Positions 38,949 through 47,881 of a stretch of DNA of 64,000 nt are shown in pieces; position 1 is the stretch's first letter; every line of letters begins with the position of its first letter. Origin of the DNA: Roseitranquillus sp963776845 (GTDB taxonomy: Bacteria > Pseudomonadota > Alphaproteobacteria > Rhodobacterales > Rhodobacteraceae); contig CAVZOJ010000002.1 of NCBI GenBank assembly GCA_963776845.1, forward strand, positions 496,001 through 560,000, written 5' to 3'. The translations under genes and the position numbers were made by a program. The notes under the pieces are model-generated. The model was not told where the DNA came from. It did no database searches and was given only the letters and a program-made list of their open reading frames with translations.

Positions 38949-40003
38949 GCGCTCAGCCCCAGGATCTTGAGGTTGGCCTCCGCGTGGGTGCCGCCGGCGG
39001 CGAAATTGTCGAAAGCCCGTTCGGTCACGCGGATGATGTGGTCGCGGACGAAGGCCGCGCCCTCGCGCGCGCCGTCCTCGGGGTGCTTCAGCGCACATTC
39101 CCACTCGACCACCGCCCAGCCGTCGAAGCCGTATTGGGTCAGCTTGGAGAAGACCTGACCGAAGTCGACCTGCCCGTCGCCCGGCGAGCGGAACCGGCCC
39201 GCCCGCTCGACCCAACCCTGGTAGCCGCCGTAGACGCCTTGGCGGCCGGTCGGGTTCAATTCGGCATCCTTGACGTGGAACATGCCGATGCGCTCGTGGT
39301 AGATGTCGATGTTCTGCAGATAGTCCAGCGCCTGAAGCACGTAGTGCGAGGGGTCGTAGAGCATCTTCGCCCGGCTGTGCCCATCGACGCGGTCGAGGAA
39401 CATCTCGAAGGTGACGCCGTCGTGCAGGTCCTCGCCGGGATGGATCTCGAAGCAGATGTCGACGCCCATCGCGTCGGCGTGGTCGAGAATCGGGCGCCAC
39501 CGCCGGGCGAGCTCCTCGAATGCGGTGTCGATCAAGCCCGGCGGGCGCTGCGGCCAGGGATAGATGTAGGGCCAAGCGAGAGCGCCGGAGAAAGCCGCCT
39601 GGGCCCCGAGGCCGAAGTTGCGCGAGGCGGTCAGCGCGAGCTTGACCTGCTCGGACGCCCATTCCTGCCGGCGCGCCGCGTCACCGCGCACGGACGGAGG
39701 AGCGAAGCCGTCGAAGAGCACATCATATGCCGGGTGCACTGCCACAAGCTGGCCCTGCATGTGGGTGGAGAGCTCGGTGATGCTGACACCGTTCTCCTTG
39801 GCCCGGCCTGCGATCTCGTCGCAATAGTCGCGCGAGGTCGCGGCACGCTCAAGATCGAAGAACCGCGTGACGCCGGCCGGGACCTGAACCCCGATGTAGC
39901 CGCACTCGGCGGCCCAGCGGGTGATGCCGTCCAACGAGTCGAACGGCGGCTCTTCGCCGGCAAACTGCGCCAGGAACAGCGCCGGGCCCTTGATCGTCTT
40001 CAT
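38945..40003 (-). CDS. Sugar phosphate isomerase/epimerase-like TIM-barrel enzyme, candidate LgdB-type lyase/hydratase
   Basis: 352 residues of the xylose-isomerase-like TIM barrel. Metal ligands lie in GVDICFEIHPGEDLHDG, KMLYDPSHYVLQ, MFHVKDAEL and GWAVVEWECALKHPEDG (Glu, Asp-His, His, Glu). It coordinates a divalent metal and works on keto-sugars by proton abstraction. In the levoglucosan scheme such enzymes do the beta-elimination and the hydration. The ATGA overlap with the downstream oxidoreductase indicates one operon. Confidence 0.8.
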   Translation of the reverse strand: MKTIKGPALFLAQFAGEEPPFDSLDGITRWAAECGYIGVQVPAGVTRFFDLERAATSRDYCDEIAGRAKENGVSITELSTHMQGQLVAVHPAYDVLFDGFAPPSVRGDAARRQEWASEQVKLALTASRNFGLGAQAAFSGALAWPYIYPWPQRPPGLIDTAFEELARRWRPILDHADAMGVDICFEIHPGEDLHDGVTFEMFLDRVDGHSRAKMLYDPSHYVLQALDYLQNIDIYHERIGMFHVKDAELNPTGRQGVYGGYQGWVERAGRFRSPGDGQVDFGQVFSKLTQYGFDGWAVVEWECALKHPEDGAREGAAFVRDHIIRVTERAFDNFAAGGTHAEANLKILGLSA

Positions 40004-40073
40004 CTCTGGTTCTCCCTTGACCCCTTATCGGCCGACGGCCGACCGCCTACTTGCGCGGCCGGCCTGACGCCGA

Positions 40074-40406
40074 TCAATTCTTGTCTGCTGCCGGCGCGAC
40101 GAATCGTGGTTCGCTGAGCATCCGCAGGTGGCGGATCTCCACCGGCCGGGCGAGCAGATCACCTTGGCGGTCGAAGAGCGGCTGAAGATGCGGCTGACTC
40201 ATGTGTTCATCGAGGTCGGCTTGGCTGCGCCAGTTCTCGTAGAAGACGAAGACGTTGGGATCCTCGGCGTCCACGTGAAAGTCGTAGTTCAGGCAGCCGG
40301 GCTCGGCCCGCGTCGGCTCAACCTGCGCGGTCAGGATCCGCTGCAGCTCGTCGCGCGCCTCGGGACGCGCGACGAGGGTGCCGATGATCGTGGTGATTTC
40401 TGCCAC
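40074..40406 (-). CDS. Antibiotic biosynthesis monooxygenase (ABM) family small protein
   Basis: 110 residues, a dimeric ferredoxin-like fold: MAEITTIIGTLVARPEARDE, EPGCLNYDFHVDAEDPNVF, then FYENWRSQADLDEHMSQPHL. Members are cofactor-free quinol monooxygenases or sugar mutarotase-like helpers. In sugar loci an ABM or L-rhamnose-mutarotase-like protein is often found; a mutarotase-like role would make sense here but is not shown. 67 bp upstream of the TIM-barrel gene. Confidence 0.8.
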   Translation of the reverse strand: MAEITTIIGTLVARPEARDELQRILTAQVEPTRAEPGCLNYDFHVDAEDPNVFVFYENWRSQADLDEHMSQPHLQPLFDRQGDLLARPVEIRHLRMLSEPRFVAPAADKN

Positions 40407-40410
40407 GGGA

Positions 40411-41388
40411 TCAGCTCCGCTTCTGGCTGAGCGCGACGGCGAGGATGATGATGCCGCCTCGTGCGATCAGCTGCTGGCTGAACTCGAGGCCCATCAGGAT
40501 CAGGCCATTGTTGATCATGCCGATCATCATCGCGCCGACGATGGTCCCAATCACGGTGCCGTAGCCGCCAAAGAGGCTCGTGCCGCCCAGGACGGCGGCG
40601 GCGATCACCGACAGCTCGTCGCCCTCACCGAGCTGGAACCGACCCGACTGCAGACGCCCGGCGTAGAGCATGCCCGCCAGCGCCGCGGCCATCGACGAGA
40701 TCACGAGGACACGAAACTTGATCGAACGGGTGTCGATGCCGGAGTAGCGCGCCGCCGTCTCGTTGCCGCCAGTGGCCAAGACGCGGCGGCCGAAAGTGGT
40801 GCGCTTCAACACGTAGTGCCCGATAACGCCGAGGATCAGCATCCAGATCAGCAGCACCGGGACCGGCCCGACTGAGCCGCCGCCGAAGAGCCAGGAGTAG
40901 CTCTGGTTGATAATTGGCACGGCGGCGGTGCCGGAGATCCACATCGCGACGCCGGTGGCGATGCCCATCATCGCGAGCGTCGTCAGAAACGACGGGATCC
41001 CGATTCGCGTGGTCAAAAGCCCGTTGAAGACGCCAACCGCGAGGCCGGTCGCCAAGCCCGCGACGATGCCGAAGGCGATGCCGCCGACGGCGATCGCCAT
41101 GGCCGCGGTGACCGAGGCGAGGCCCGCGACCGCGCCGACCGAGAGGTCGATCTCGCCCGAGGACAGCACGAAGGTCATGGCGATCGCCATCACCGCGATC
41201 ATCGCCGTCTGCCGGAAGATGTTGAGCAGGTTATTGGGGTTGAGGAACCCCTTGTCGCTCAGCGTCACCGCGAAGATCAGAAAGATTACGACGAAACCGA
41301 TGTAGATGATGTTCTGGCGCCAGTTGGCGAGACCCAGACGGGAAAGGGCCGACGGCGACCCCGAGGTGTCACTGCTGGACATGGGCAT
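40411..41388 (-). CDS. Ribose-type ABC transporter permease
   Basis: 325 residues, BPD_transp_2 family, with about nine membrane segments. Family features are FVLSSGEIDLSVGAVAGL and ELSVIAAAVLGGTSLFGGYG, the latter typical of RbsC. It pairs with the ATPase whose stop overlaps its start. ATG at 41388 or at 41382. Confidence 0.93.
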   Translation of the reverse strand: MPMSSSDTSGSPSALSRLGLANWRQNIIYIGFVVIFLIFAVTLSDKGFLNPNNLLNIFRQTAMIAVMAIAMTFVLSSGEIDLSVGAVAGLASVTAAMAIAVGGIAFGIVAGLATGLAVGVFNGLLTTRIGIPSFLTTLAMMGIATGVAMWISGTAAVPIINQSYSWLFGGGSVGPVPVLLIWMLILGVIGHYVLKRTTFGRRVLATGGNETAARYSGIDTRSIKFRVLVISSMAAALAGMLYAGRLQSGRFQLGEGDELSVIAAAVLGGTSLFGGYGTVIGTIVGAMMIGMINNGLILMGLEFSQQLIARGGIIILAVALSQKRS

Positions 41389-42952
41389 CTCCCTGAACCT
41401 TCAGGGCCTCCTGGATGTGGAATTGCAGTTTCTGCTCGGCTGCCTGCAGCTGGTGCATTGTGTCGTCGGCCGGCAGGCTCGGGTCGTCGAGGTCGTGCCG
41501 GTCGTAGCTGCCGGCGGTGCGCCCGTCCGACATCACGATGATCCGGTCGCAGGCGGTCAGCAGCTCGGAGAGCTCGGACGAGATCATCAGGATCGCCTTG
41601 CCCGACGCGGCGAGCTCGCGGACGAGCCGGATGATTTCGGACTTCGAGCCGATGTCGATGCCGGCGGTCGGCTCGTCGAGCACCAGGATGTCGGGGTCGG
41701 CGGCGAGCCACTTGCCGATCACGACCTTCTGCTGGTTGCCGCCGGAGAGGGTCGAGACGGCATGGTCGCGCGAGGCAGTCTTGATCGCAAGGCGCTCGAT
41801 CTGGGCATCGGTGACCTCGCGCACACGTTTGCTGTCGACGACCGTGTTTGACGCGACCTTGTCGAGCACCGAGAGCGTGATGTTCGACGCCACGGAATGC
41901 GAGGCGATGATCCCTTGCGTCGCCCGCGCCTCCGGCACCAGAACGACGCCGGCGTCGATCGCGTCGCGCGGCTTGGTGATGGCGAGCGGGCTGCCCTTCA
42001 CCTTGATCTCGCCTTTCACGCAGGGCTCGATCCCGGCGACTACCCGGGCCAGCGCCGAGCGCCCCGAACCGAGTAGGCCCGCGAGACCTAGGACCTCGCC
42101 GCGATGGAGCGTCAGGCTGACGTCCTCAGGCTTATGCACGCCGCTCACGCCGCGAAGCTCGAGCAGCGGCTCGCCAATTGTGGCCTTCTCGCGGGCGACG
42201 TCGGAGAGGCCGCGCGAGCGCTTGCCGACGATGTGCTCGATCATCGTGTCGATCGGCAGCTCGCTGAGCGGCGCGGTGATCACGTGCCGCCCGTCGCGCA
42301 GGATCGTGGCGCGGTCGGCGATCCGCGCGATCTCGTCCATCCGGTGCGAGACGTAGATGATTGCCACGCCCTGCGCCTTGAGCTTGCGCAGGAACGTGAA
42401 CAGCCGGTCGACGTCCGAGACCGCAAGCGCCGTCGAGGGCTCGTCGAGCACCAGAACACGGGCGTCCTGGCTGATCGCCTTGGCGATTTCGGTCAGCTGC
42501 TTCTGGCCGGCGCCGAGATCGGCGACCAGCGCCCGCGGGTTCACGTTGACTTCGAGCATGTCGAAGAGCTCCTTCGCCTTTCGCTCGGCGGTGCGGTCGT
42601 CGATCAGGCCGAAGCCGCCCTTCGCCTCCCGCGTGAGGAACACGTTCTGCGCCACCGTCAGAGACGGGATTAGGCTCATCTCTTGGAAGATCATCGCAAC
42701 GCCGGCATCGCGCGAGGCTTCGGGCGACATCTGCTCGATGCGCTTGCCGCAGATCTCGATGGTGCCGCTGTCCGGGACGTGGACGCCGTTCAGCACCTTG
42801 AGGATCGTCGACTTGCCGGCGCCGTTGCCGCCGAGGAGTGCGTGGATCTCGCCCGCCTCGACCTGGAAGTCGACGCCCTCTAGCGCCTTCACGCCGCCGA
42901 AATGCTTGGAGATCCCGTGCATGTCGACGGCATGGGTGACGCCGCCGCTCAT
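41369..42952 (-). CDS. Ribose-type ABC transporter ATP-binding protein (double ABC)
   Basis: 527 residues with two ABC domains. The first has Walker A LLGGNGAGKSTIL, LVLDEPSTALAVSD and a degenerate signature LGAGQKQL. The second has the altered Walker A LLGSGRSALARV, signature LSGGNQQK and LVLDEPTAGIDIGSK. The start at 42952 overlaps the upstream oxidoreductase stop (ATGA). Powers import of the sugar with the permease at 40411. Confidence 0.93.
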   Translation of the reverse strand: MSGGVTHAVDMHGISKHFGGVKALEGVDFQVEAGEIHALLGGNGAGKSTILKVLNGVHVPDSGTIEICGKRIEQMSPEASRDAGVAMIFQEMSLIPSLTVAQNVFLTREAKGGFGLIDDRTAERKAKELFDMLEVNVNPRALVADLGAGQKQLTEIAKAISQDARVLVLDEPSTALAVSDVDRLFTFLRKLKAQGVAIIYVSHRMDEIARIADRATILRDGRHVITAPLSELPIDTMIEHIVGKRSRGLSDVAREKATIGEPLLELRGVSGVHKPEDVSLTLHRGEVLGLAGLLGSGRSALARVVAGIEPCVKGEIKVKGSPLAITKPRDAIDAGVVLVPEARATQGIIASHSVASNITLSVLDKVASNTVVDSKRVREVTDAQIERLAIKTASRDHAVSTLSGGNQQKVVIGKWLAADPDILVLDEPTAGIDIGSKSEIIRLVRELAASGKAILMISSELSELLTACDRIIVMSDGRTAGSYDRHDLDDPSLPADDTMHQLQAAEQKLQFHIQEALKVQGDAHVQQ

Positions 42953-44118
42953 GGCGCCACGCGGGTCCACTGGCCCGTCTCCCCCGACTTCAGCAGCGCG
43001 TCGGCGACGAGCTCGGTGCGGTATCCGTCGGCGAAGTTTGGCGACGGCTGCTCGCCGGTCTGGATCGCCCTGAAGAAGTCGTAACACTCGACGATCTTGG
43101 TCTCGGAATAACCGATGCCGAGCGCCGGAATCGGCCAGAGACCATGGCCATAGGGATGCGCCGGGCCTGTGTAGACGGTGCGGAAGCCGCGGGCATCAGC
43201 CGGGTCGTCGGCGAACATCACCTGCAGCTCGTCGCGGCGCTCGTAGTTGAAGTAGATCGAGCCCTTGGTGCCGTGGATCTCGAAGGTGATGTAGTTGTTG
43301 CGGCCGTAGCCGTTGCGCGTCGCCTCGAGCGAGCCTATCGCGCCGTTCTCGAACTTCAGCAGCGTCACGACCTCGTCGTCGACGTCGACCTCGCCGCGCT
43401 CCGCCCCTGCATTCTTCTCGGAGGCGCCGAGCTTGTCGACGCCACCAGACTGGACTGGGCGCGTCTTGATATAGGTCGGGGTCATCGCGCTGACGTCGGA
43501 GATGTGGCCGACGAGGTAGTGCGCCATGTCGACGACATGGGTGCCGATGTCGCCGACCGCCCCCGATCCGGCAATCTTCTTCTGGAAGCGCCACGAGAGT
43601 GGGCCGTCGGGGTCGGCCGACCAGTCCTGCAGGTAGGTGCCGCGGAAGTTGCGGATCTCGCCGATGCGGCCCTCGTCGATGTACTTCTTGGCGAGCGCCA
43701 CGGCGGGCGTGCGGCGGTAGTTGAAGGCGACCATGTGGATGATGCCGGCCTTCTCGACCGCGTCGAGCATGGTCTTGGCTTCCTCGCCGCCGCGGGCGAG
43801 CGGCTTTTCGCAGATGATATGCTTGCCGGCCTCAGCCGCGGCGATGGCGATCTCGGCGTGCACGTTGTTCGGCGTGCAGATGTCGACGACGTCGATGTCG
43901 TCGCGGGTTACGGTGCTCTTCCAGTCGGTCGAGGCCTCGTCGAAGCCGAACCGCGCCTTCGCGTCGGTGGCGGCCTCGTCGGTCACGTCGACGACGACCT
44001 TGCGGTGCGGGATCGCGGGCGCCGGCCAGAAGAACATCGGCATCGCGGCGTAGGCCATGGCGTGGGCCTTGCCCATGAAGCCGCCGCCGATCATCGCGAC
44101 GTTGAGCGTCTTGGTCAT
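42949..44118 (-). CDS. Gfo/Idh/MocA oxidoreductase, candidate levoglucosan dehydrogenase (LgdA-like)
   Basis: 389 residues. Rossmann motif VAMIGGGFMGKAHAMAY at residues 7-23, followed by AAMPMFFWPAPAIPHRKV, a feature I associate with levoglucosan dehydrogenases. Catalytic HIICEKPLARGGEE (E-K-P) near residue 96; GAVGDIGTHVVDMAHYLVG with the conserved Asp and His near 185; FRTVYTGPAHPYGHGLWPIP near 325. Proposed reaction: NAD-dependent oxidation of the 3-OH of levoglucosan. The family is certain; the substrate is inferred from remembered similarity and context. Confidence 0.75.
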   Translation of the reverse strand: MTKTLNVAMIGGGFMGKAHAMAYAAMPMFFWPAPAIPHRKVVVDVTDEAATDAKARFGFDEASTDWKSTVTRDDIDVVDICTPNNVHAEIAIAAAEAGKHIICEKPLARGGEEAKTMLDAVEKAGIIHMVAFNYRRTPAVALAKKYIDEGRIGEIRNFRGTYLQDWSADPDGPLSWRFQKKIAGSGAVGDIGTHVVDMAHYLVGHISDVSAMTPTYIKTRPVQSGGVDKLGASEKNAGAERGEVDVDDEVVTLLKFENGAIGSLEATRNGYGRNNYITFEIHGTKGSIYFNYERRDELQVMFADDPADARGFRTVYTGPAHPYGHGLWPIPALGIGYSETKIVECYDFFRAIQTGEQPSPNFADGYRTELVADALLKSGETGQWTRVAP

Positions 44119-44236
44119 GTCTTGCTCCGGGGTAGGGGCGACCAGGGCGGTCGCCCGAGGGGCGCCGCGGAGGCCGCGAGAGTTCGTAGGTGTTAAAGGA
44201 ATGGGCCGGCCGCCGCGGCCGCCGGCCCGAGGCCCC

Positions 44237-45355
44237 TCAGTTCATGCTGGCCTGGATGTTCTGCGTCGGCTCAGAACGGTAGACGGTCTCCCAGGCCTCA
44301 AGGAGGTTGTCCTTGGTGACGGGCAGCGCAGGCAGTGCGACGAAGGCCGGAGCCTCCTTGCCGAGGAGCGCATAGCCGGCGAGCGTCGCCTCGGTGACGC
44401 CCTGGTCGAACGGCCGCTGCGCGCCGAGGCCCTTGATCTGACCACCCTGAGCCATGTTGATCGCGACATTCTCGCCGAGGTCGATCGTTGTGATCACCAG
44501 ATCGTTCCGCCCGGCGAAGCGGGCCGCCGAGACGACGCCCTCGGCCGGCACGTCCCAGACCGCCCAGATGCCTTCGAGGCCGGGGTTCGAGATCAGCATC
44601 GCCGATGCGGCCTTCTCTGCGTCGCCGGTGAAGTCCGGACCGCCGATACCCTGCTCGGCGACGATCTCGATGTCCGGGTACTCGTTCTCGATCGTCGTCT
44701 TGAAGGCATCGTAGCGCTGGCGCGTCACGAAGAAGTCGGCGGCGTGATAGACGAGGCCGATCTCGCCCTCGCCCTCGAGCGCCTTGGCCATCAGGTGGGC
44801 TGAGGCAACGCCGTTGCCGTAGTTGTCTGCCGAGACAGAGGAGACGTAGTCCTCGCCCGCGGTGAAGCCTGCCGGTACGTTGTCCATGAACACCAGGTGC
44901 GCGCCGGCATCCGCGGCCGCCTTGTAGGCCGAGGCGGTCGCCGCCGGATCGGTGGGAATGGAGACGATGACATCGGGGCTCTGCGCCATGATTGTCTCGA
45001 GGTCGGCGACCTGCTTCTCCGGCTTGAAGCCGGCGTCCGTGACGGCGATCACCTCGATCCCCATCTCCTCGAACTGGTGCTGCAGGCCGGCGATCTGCGC
45101 CTGGCTCCAGTCGTTGCCGCCGTAGTGCATGACGATGGCCGCGGTGGCGTCCATCTCGGCGATCTGCGCAAGTTCGTCCTCGCTCAGCGTGACCTCGCTG
45201 GCCGGTGTCGGCTCCTCGCCGTTGGGGCCCTTGGACAGGACCTGCGTTTGCAGCTCGGCGAGTGCGGCATCCTGCGCCGCGGCAGGCGCGGCAAGCGCGA
45301 CGGAGGCAAGGAGCGCCGCCGTGGCTCTCCGGGTGATCGAAGTCGGGGTCGTCAT
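44237..45355 (-). CDS. Periplasmic sugar-binding protein of the ABC transporter
   Basis: 372 residues. Signal peptide RRATAALLASVALAAPAAAQ with cleavage after AAAQ or AAA. The mature part is a type I periplasmic-binding fold (peripla_BP_4): GGNDWSQAQIAGLQHQFEEM, AQSPDVIVSIPTDPAATA, HLVFMDNVPAGFTAG. Start at 45355, because a longer frame puts Arg-rich sequence before the signal. It delivers the sugar to the permease/ATPase pair. Related to the cytosolic protein at 47882. Confidence 0.92.
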   Translation of the reverse strand: MTTPTSITRRATAALLASVALAAPAAAQDAALAELQTQVLSKGPNGEEPTPASEVTLSEDELAQIAEMDATAAIVMHYGGNDWSQAQIAGLQHQFEEMGIEVIAVTDAGFKPEKQVADLETIMAQSPDVIVSIPTDPAATASAYKAAADAGAHLVFMDNVPAGFTAGEDYVSSVSADNYGNGVASAHLMAKALEGEGEIGLVYHAADFFVTRQRYDAFKTTIENEYPDIEIVAEQGIGGPDFTGDAEKAASAMLISNPGLEGIWAVWDVPAEGVVSAARFAGRNDLVITTIDLGENVAINMAQGGQIKGLGAQRPFDQGVTEATLAGYALLGKEAPAFVALPALPVTKDNLLEAWETVYRSEPTQNIQASMN

Positions 45356-45401
45356 GTTGGGTCTCCTCCCAGGAGCGGGCGCTCGGCCCGCGGTCAAGTC
45401 G

Positions 45402-46214
45402 TCAGGCTTTTTCGAGGTATGCCTTGCTCAGCTCAGCGCCGCCGCGCGGGTCGTTCCAGGCGTCGAGCTCCACCGTCACCCAGCCGTCGAAGCCGATGTC
45501 GCGAAGCGCCTGGACGATCGGCGCGCTGTCGAGATCGCCGCGGTCGAGCGGCGTGAAGGCGAAGGGCTCGCGCTTCAGGCCCTTGAGGTGGACGTAGGAG
45601 ATCCGCTCGGCATGCTCGCGGATCATCTCGGCCGGATCGCCACCGGCGGCCGCCAGGTGAGCGGTGTCGGGACAGAAGTGGATCGAGGTCTCGGCGAAGA
45701 CCCGGCGCACCTCGTTTGGCCCCTCGACGATCGTCGACAAGTGCGGATGGTAGTGCGCCGCCAGCCCGCGCTCGCGGGCCAGATCGGCGACCTTCTCCAG
45801 CGCCGCGCCGAGCTTGCTGTAGTCTTCGTCGCGGGTTCCGTCGAACCGCTTGGCCCCGCCGCCGACGACGAAGTGCGGCGCACCGAGCTCCGCGGTGCGG
45901 TCGGCCGTCCGACAGATCCGGTCCATCTCCTCGGCGAGGATGTCATCGAAGATGAAGTTCGCGCCGGAATACGCGGCCACCAGCGAAAGGCCGTTGTCCT
46001 CGAGCAGCTTGCGGAAGTCTGCGGCGGACTGATCGAGCAGGTTGCCGTCGAATACCTCGACGCCCTGGTAGCCCGCGGCCGCGATGTCGGCGAACGCGGC
46101 CGCCATGTCGCCGAAGGTGCGGTAGGTCAGCTCGGTAATCGAGGTGACGCCGACGGCGTTGCCGCCCAACGGGCCCCAGCAATTCGCCTGATAGCCCAGC
46201 TTCCAATCCGCCAT
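45402..46214 (-). CDS. Sugar phosphate isomerase/epimerase-like TIM-barrel enzyme 2, candidate LgdB-type
   Basis: 270 residues. AP endonuclease 2-type TIM barrel with LGYQANCWGPLGGNAVGV at the start, AAGYQGVEVFDGNLLDQS, the metal-ligand segment HFCPDTAHLAAAGGDP and YVHLKGLKREPF, and GWVTVELDAWNDPRGG at the end. First gene of the leftward operon (start 46214). Together with the enzyme at 38945 it would give the two LgdB-like activities. Confidence 0.8.
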   Translation of the reverse strand: MADWKLGYQANCWGPLGGNAVGVTSITELTYRTFGDMAAAFADIAAAGYQGVEVFDGNLLDQSAADFRKLLEDNGLSLVAAYSGANFIFDDILAEEMDRICRTADRTAELGAPHFVVGGGAKRFDGTRDEDYSKLGAALEKVADLARERGLAAHYHPHLSTIVEGPNEVRRVFAETSIHFCPDTAHLAAAGGDPAEMIREHAERISYVHLKGLKREPFAFTPLDRGDLDSAPIVQALRDIGFDGWVTVELDAWNDPRGGAELSKAYLEKA

Positions 46215-46516
46215 TGTTCTACCTCCGTGTTCACAAATGGCGCGCTTTCTGTGCGGCCATCGCAGCCAAGCGCCCATAAATGCAGCATTCCAGGGGCTTA
46301 ACGCTTCTTAAGCAGGGAAGTCAACATCTAATCTGCATATGAGCCGATTCTTTTGCTGTTTACCTGCTAAAGAAAGACGTTGCCATGCATTAGCGGGTCA
46401 GGATAGGGAGGAGCGATGGACAATCTGCGCCTGGAAGCCAGCTCCATGCCGCGAATCAGCGCTGACCTCAGACGCCGGGGACCGCGTCCGTGGCGGCTGC
46501 CGTCGTGGTCTGTCCG
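46215..46516. promoter_or_regulatory. Divergent promoter region with a candidate ROK operator
   Basis: The 302-bp region between the leftward sugar operon and the rightward ROK gene is AT-richer than its surroundings (46270-46390). It holds the inverted repeat GCTTAA-CGCTTC-TTAAGC at 46296-46313 and a second AT-rich motif TTTGCTGTTTACCTGCTAAA near 46352. Both are candidate sites for the ROK regulator. No promoter hexamers are firmly assigned. Confidence 0.5.
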
Positions 46517-47876
46517 ATGAGCAGGGCGGCCGACCCTCGCGGCAGCGGACCAGCGAAAGGCAGACAGCGGAACGCCGAGGCAGCCGCGCGGAGCCTCGCG
46601 ACCGTCCTCGACCTGGTCCGAACTGGGCAGGCCGCGACTCGTCAGGAGATCGAGCGGGCAAGCGAGCTTGGACGTGCCATCGTCGCGGACCGTCTCGGCA
46701 CGCTGCTCGAGCTCGGGCTCGTCGACGAGAGCGAGCTCGGCGCGGCGACCGGTGGACGGGCGCCCCGCCTCGTGCGGTTCGAGAAGGATGCCGCACGGAT
46801 CTTGGTCGCGACGCTAGACCAGACCGCCATCGGCGTCGCGCTTGCCGACCTCTCCGGAAACCTGCTGATCGAACATCATGAAGCGATCGACCTCGCGGAT
46901 CCGCCCGACGCAACCGTGGATCGGCTGGCGGCCCTATTCGACTGGCTCCTCGAAAAGGATCAGCACAGCCGTCCGGTCTGGGGCATTGGCATCTCGATGC
47001 CGGGGCCGGTGCAAGCGCCTCCCGGGAAACGATACCTCTCGTCGACGCCCCCTCTCCTTCCCGGATGGGAGGGCTATCCCTTCGTCGAGACTTCTGCTCG
47101 CCCGGTTCGGCGCTCCGGTCTGGCTGCGGAGCAGCGTCGAAACCATGGCGGTGGGCGAACTGGCCGAGGGATCGGCGAACCGCTCGACGGAGATGCTCTT
47201 CATCAAGGTCGGCAAGCGCATCGGCGCGGGTCTCGTACTTCACGGGCGGCTCTATCGCGGGGCAGACGGTGCGGCCGGGCTGATCGGACAGCTTCCCGTC
47301 GAGCTGGGCGGCCGTCGAGGATCGCTCGACGCCCTTGCCGGCAGCGACAACATCGCCAGAGAGGGTCACGCCGCGGCCGAAGACGGGCGCAGTCCCGCGC
47401 TTTCGGACATCCTGCACCGGGCCGGCGAGGTCACGGCGATCGACGTCGGACAGGCTGCCCAGATGGGCGACCCGATCTCGATGGAGATCATGTCGCAGAG
47501 CGGCCGGATGATCGGCCACGTGGTGGCCAGCCTGACCAGCCTTCTGAACCCGTCGCTGATCGTGCTGAGCGGCTCGATCGCGCAGACGAACGACATCCTG
47601 CTCGCCGCGGTGCGGGAGGCGGTCTATCGCGAATCCCACCCCCTTGTGACGCGCGACCTGCGCATCGGAGCGTCGCAGTTGGGGAGCTCCGCGGGCCTCC
47701 TCGGCGCCGCCTTGGTGGTGGCCGAGGAACTTTTCGACCCCGAAGCGCTCCGTAGCTGGGTCATCCGTAGTACGCCGATCGAGTCGCCGGACTTCGCCAA
47801 GAGTCTCGCTCATGCCAGAAAGGTCCTCGGTGATGGCCGGATCCGCGATCAGCGCGACGTCCGGACGCGGACCTGA
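46517..47876 (+). pseudogene. ROK-family transcriptional regulator, one +1 frameshift
   Basis: The N-terminal winged helix (TRQEIERASELGRAIVADRL, GLVDESELG) is followed by a ROK sugar-kinase-like domain: ILVATLDQTAIGVALADLSG, GIGISMPGPVQ, then in the second frame VGELAEGSANRSTEMLFIKV, GKRIGAGLVLHGRLYRGADG. The frames join if one base is removed at about 47090 (VE then LLLARFGAPVWL). The ROK zinc Cys cluster is not evident. It probably represses the divergent sugar operon until ligand binds. The shift is likely a sequence error. Confidence 0.83.
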
Positions 47877-47881
47877 CTCGA

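Noticed and set aside
37722..40117. Two long plus-strand frames (478 and 377 codons)
   Set aside because: Shadows of the Gfo/Idh and TIM-barrel genes on the minus strand.
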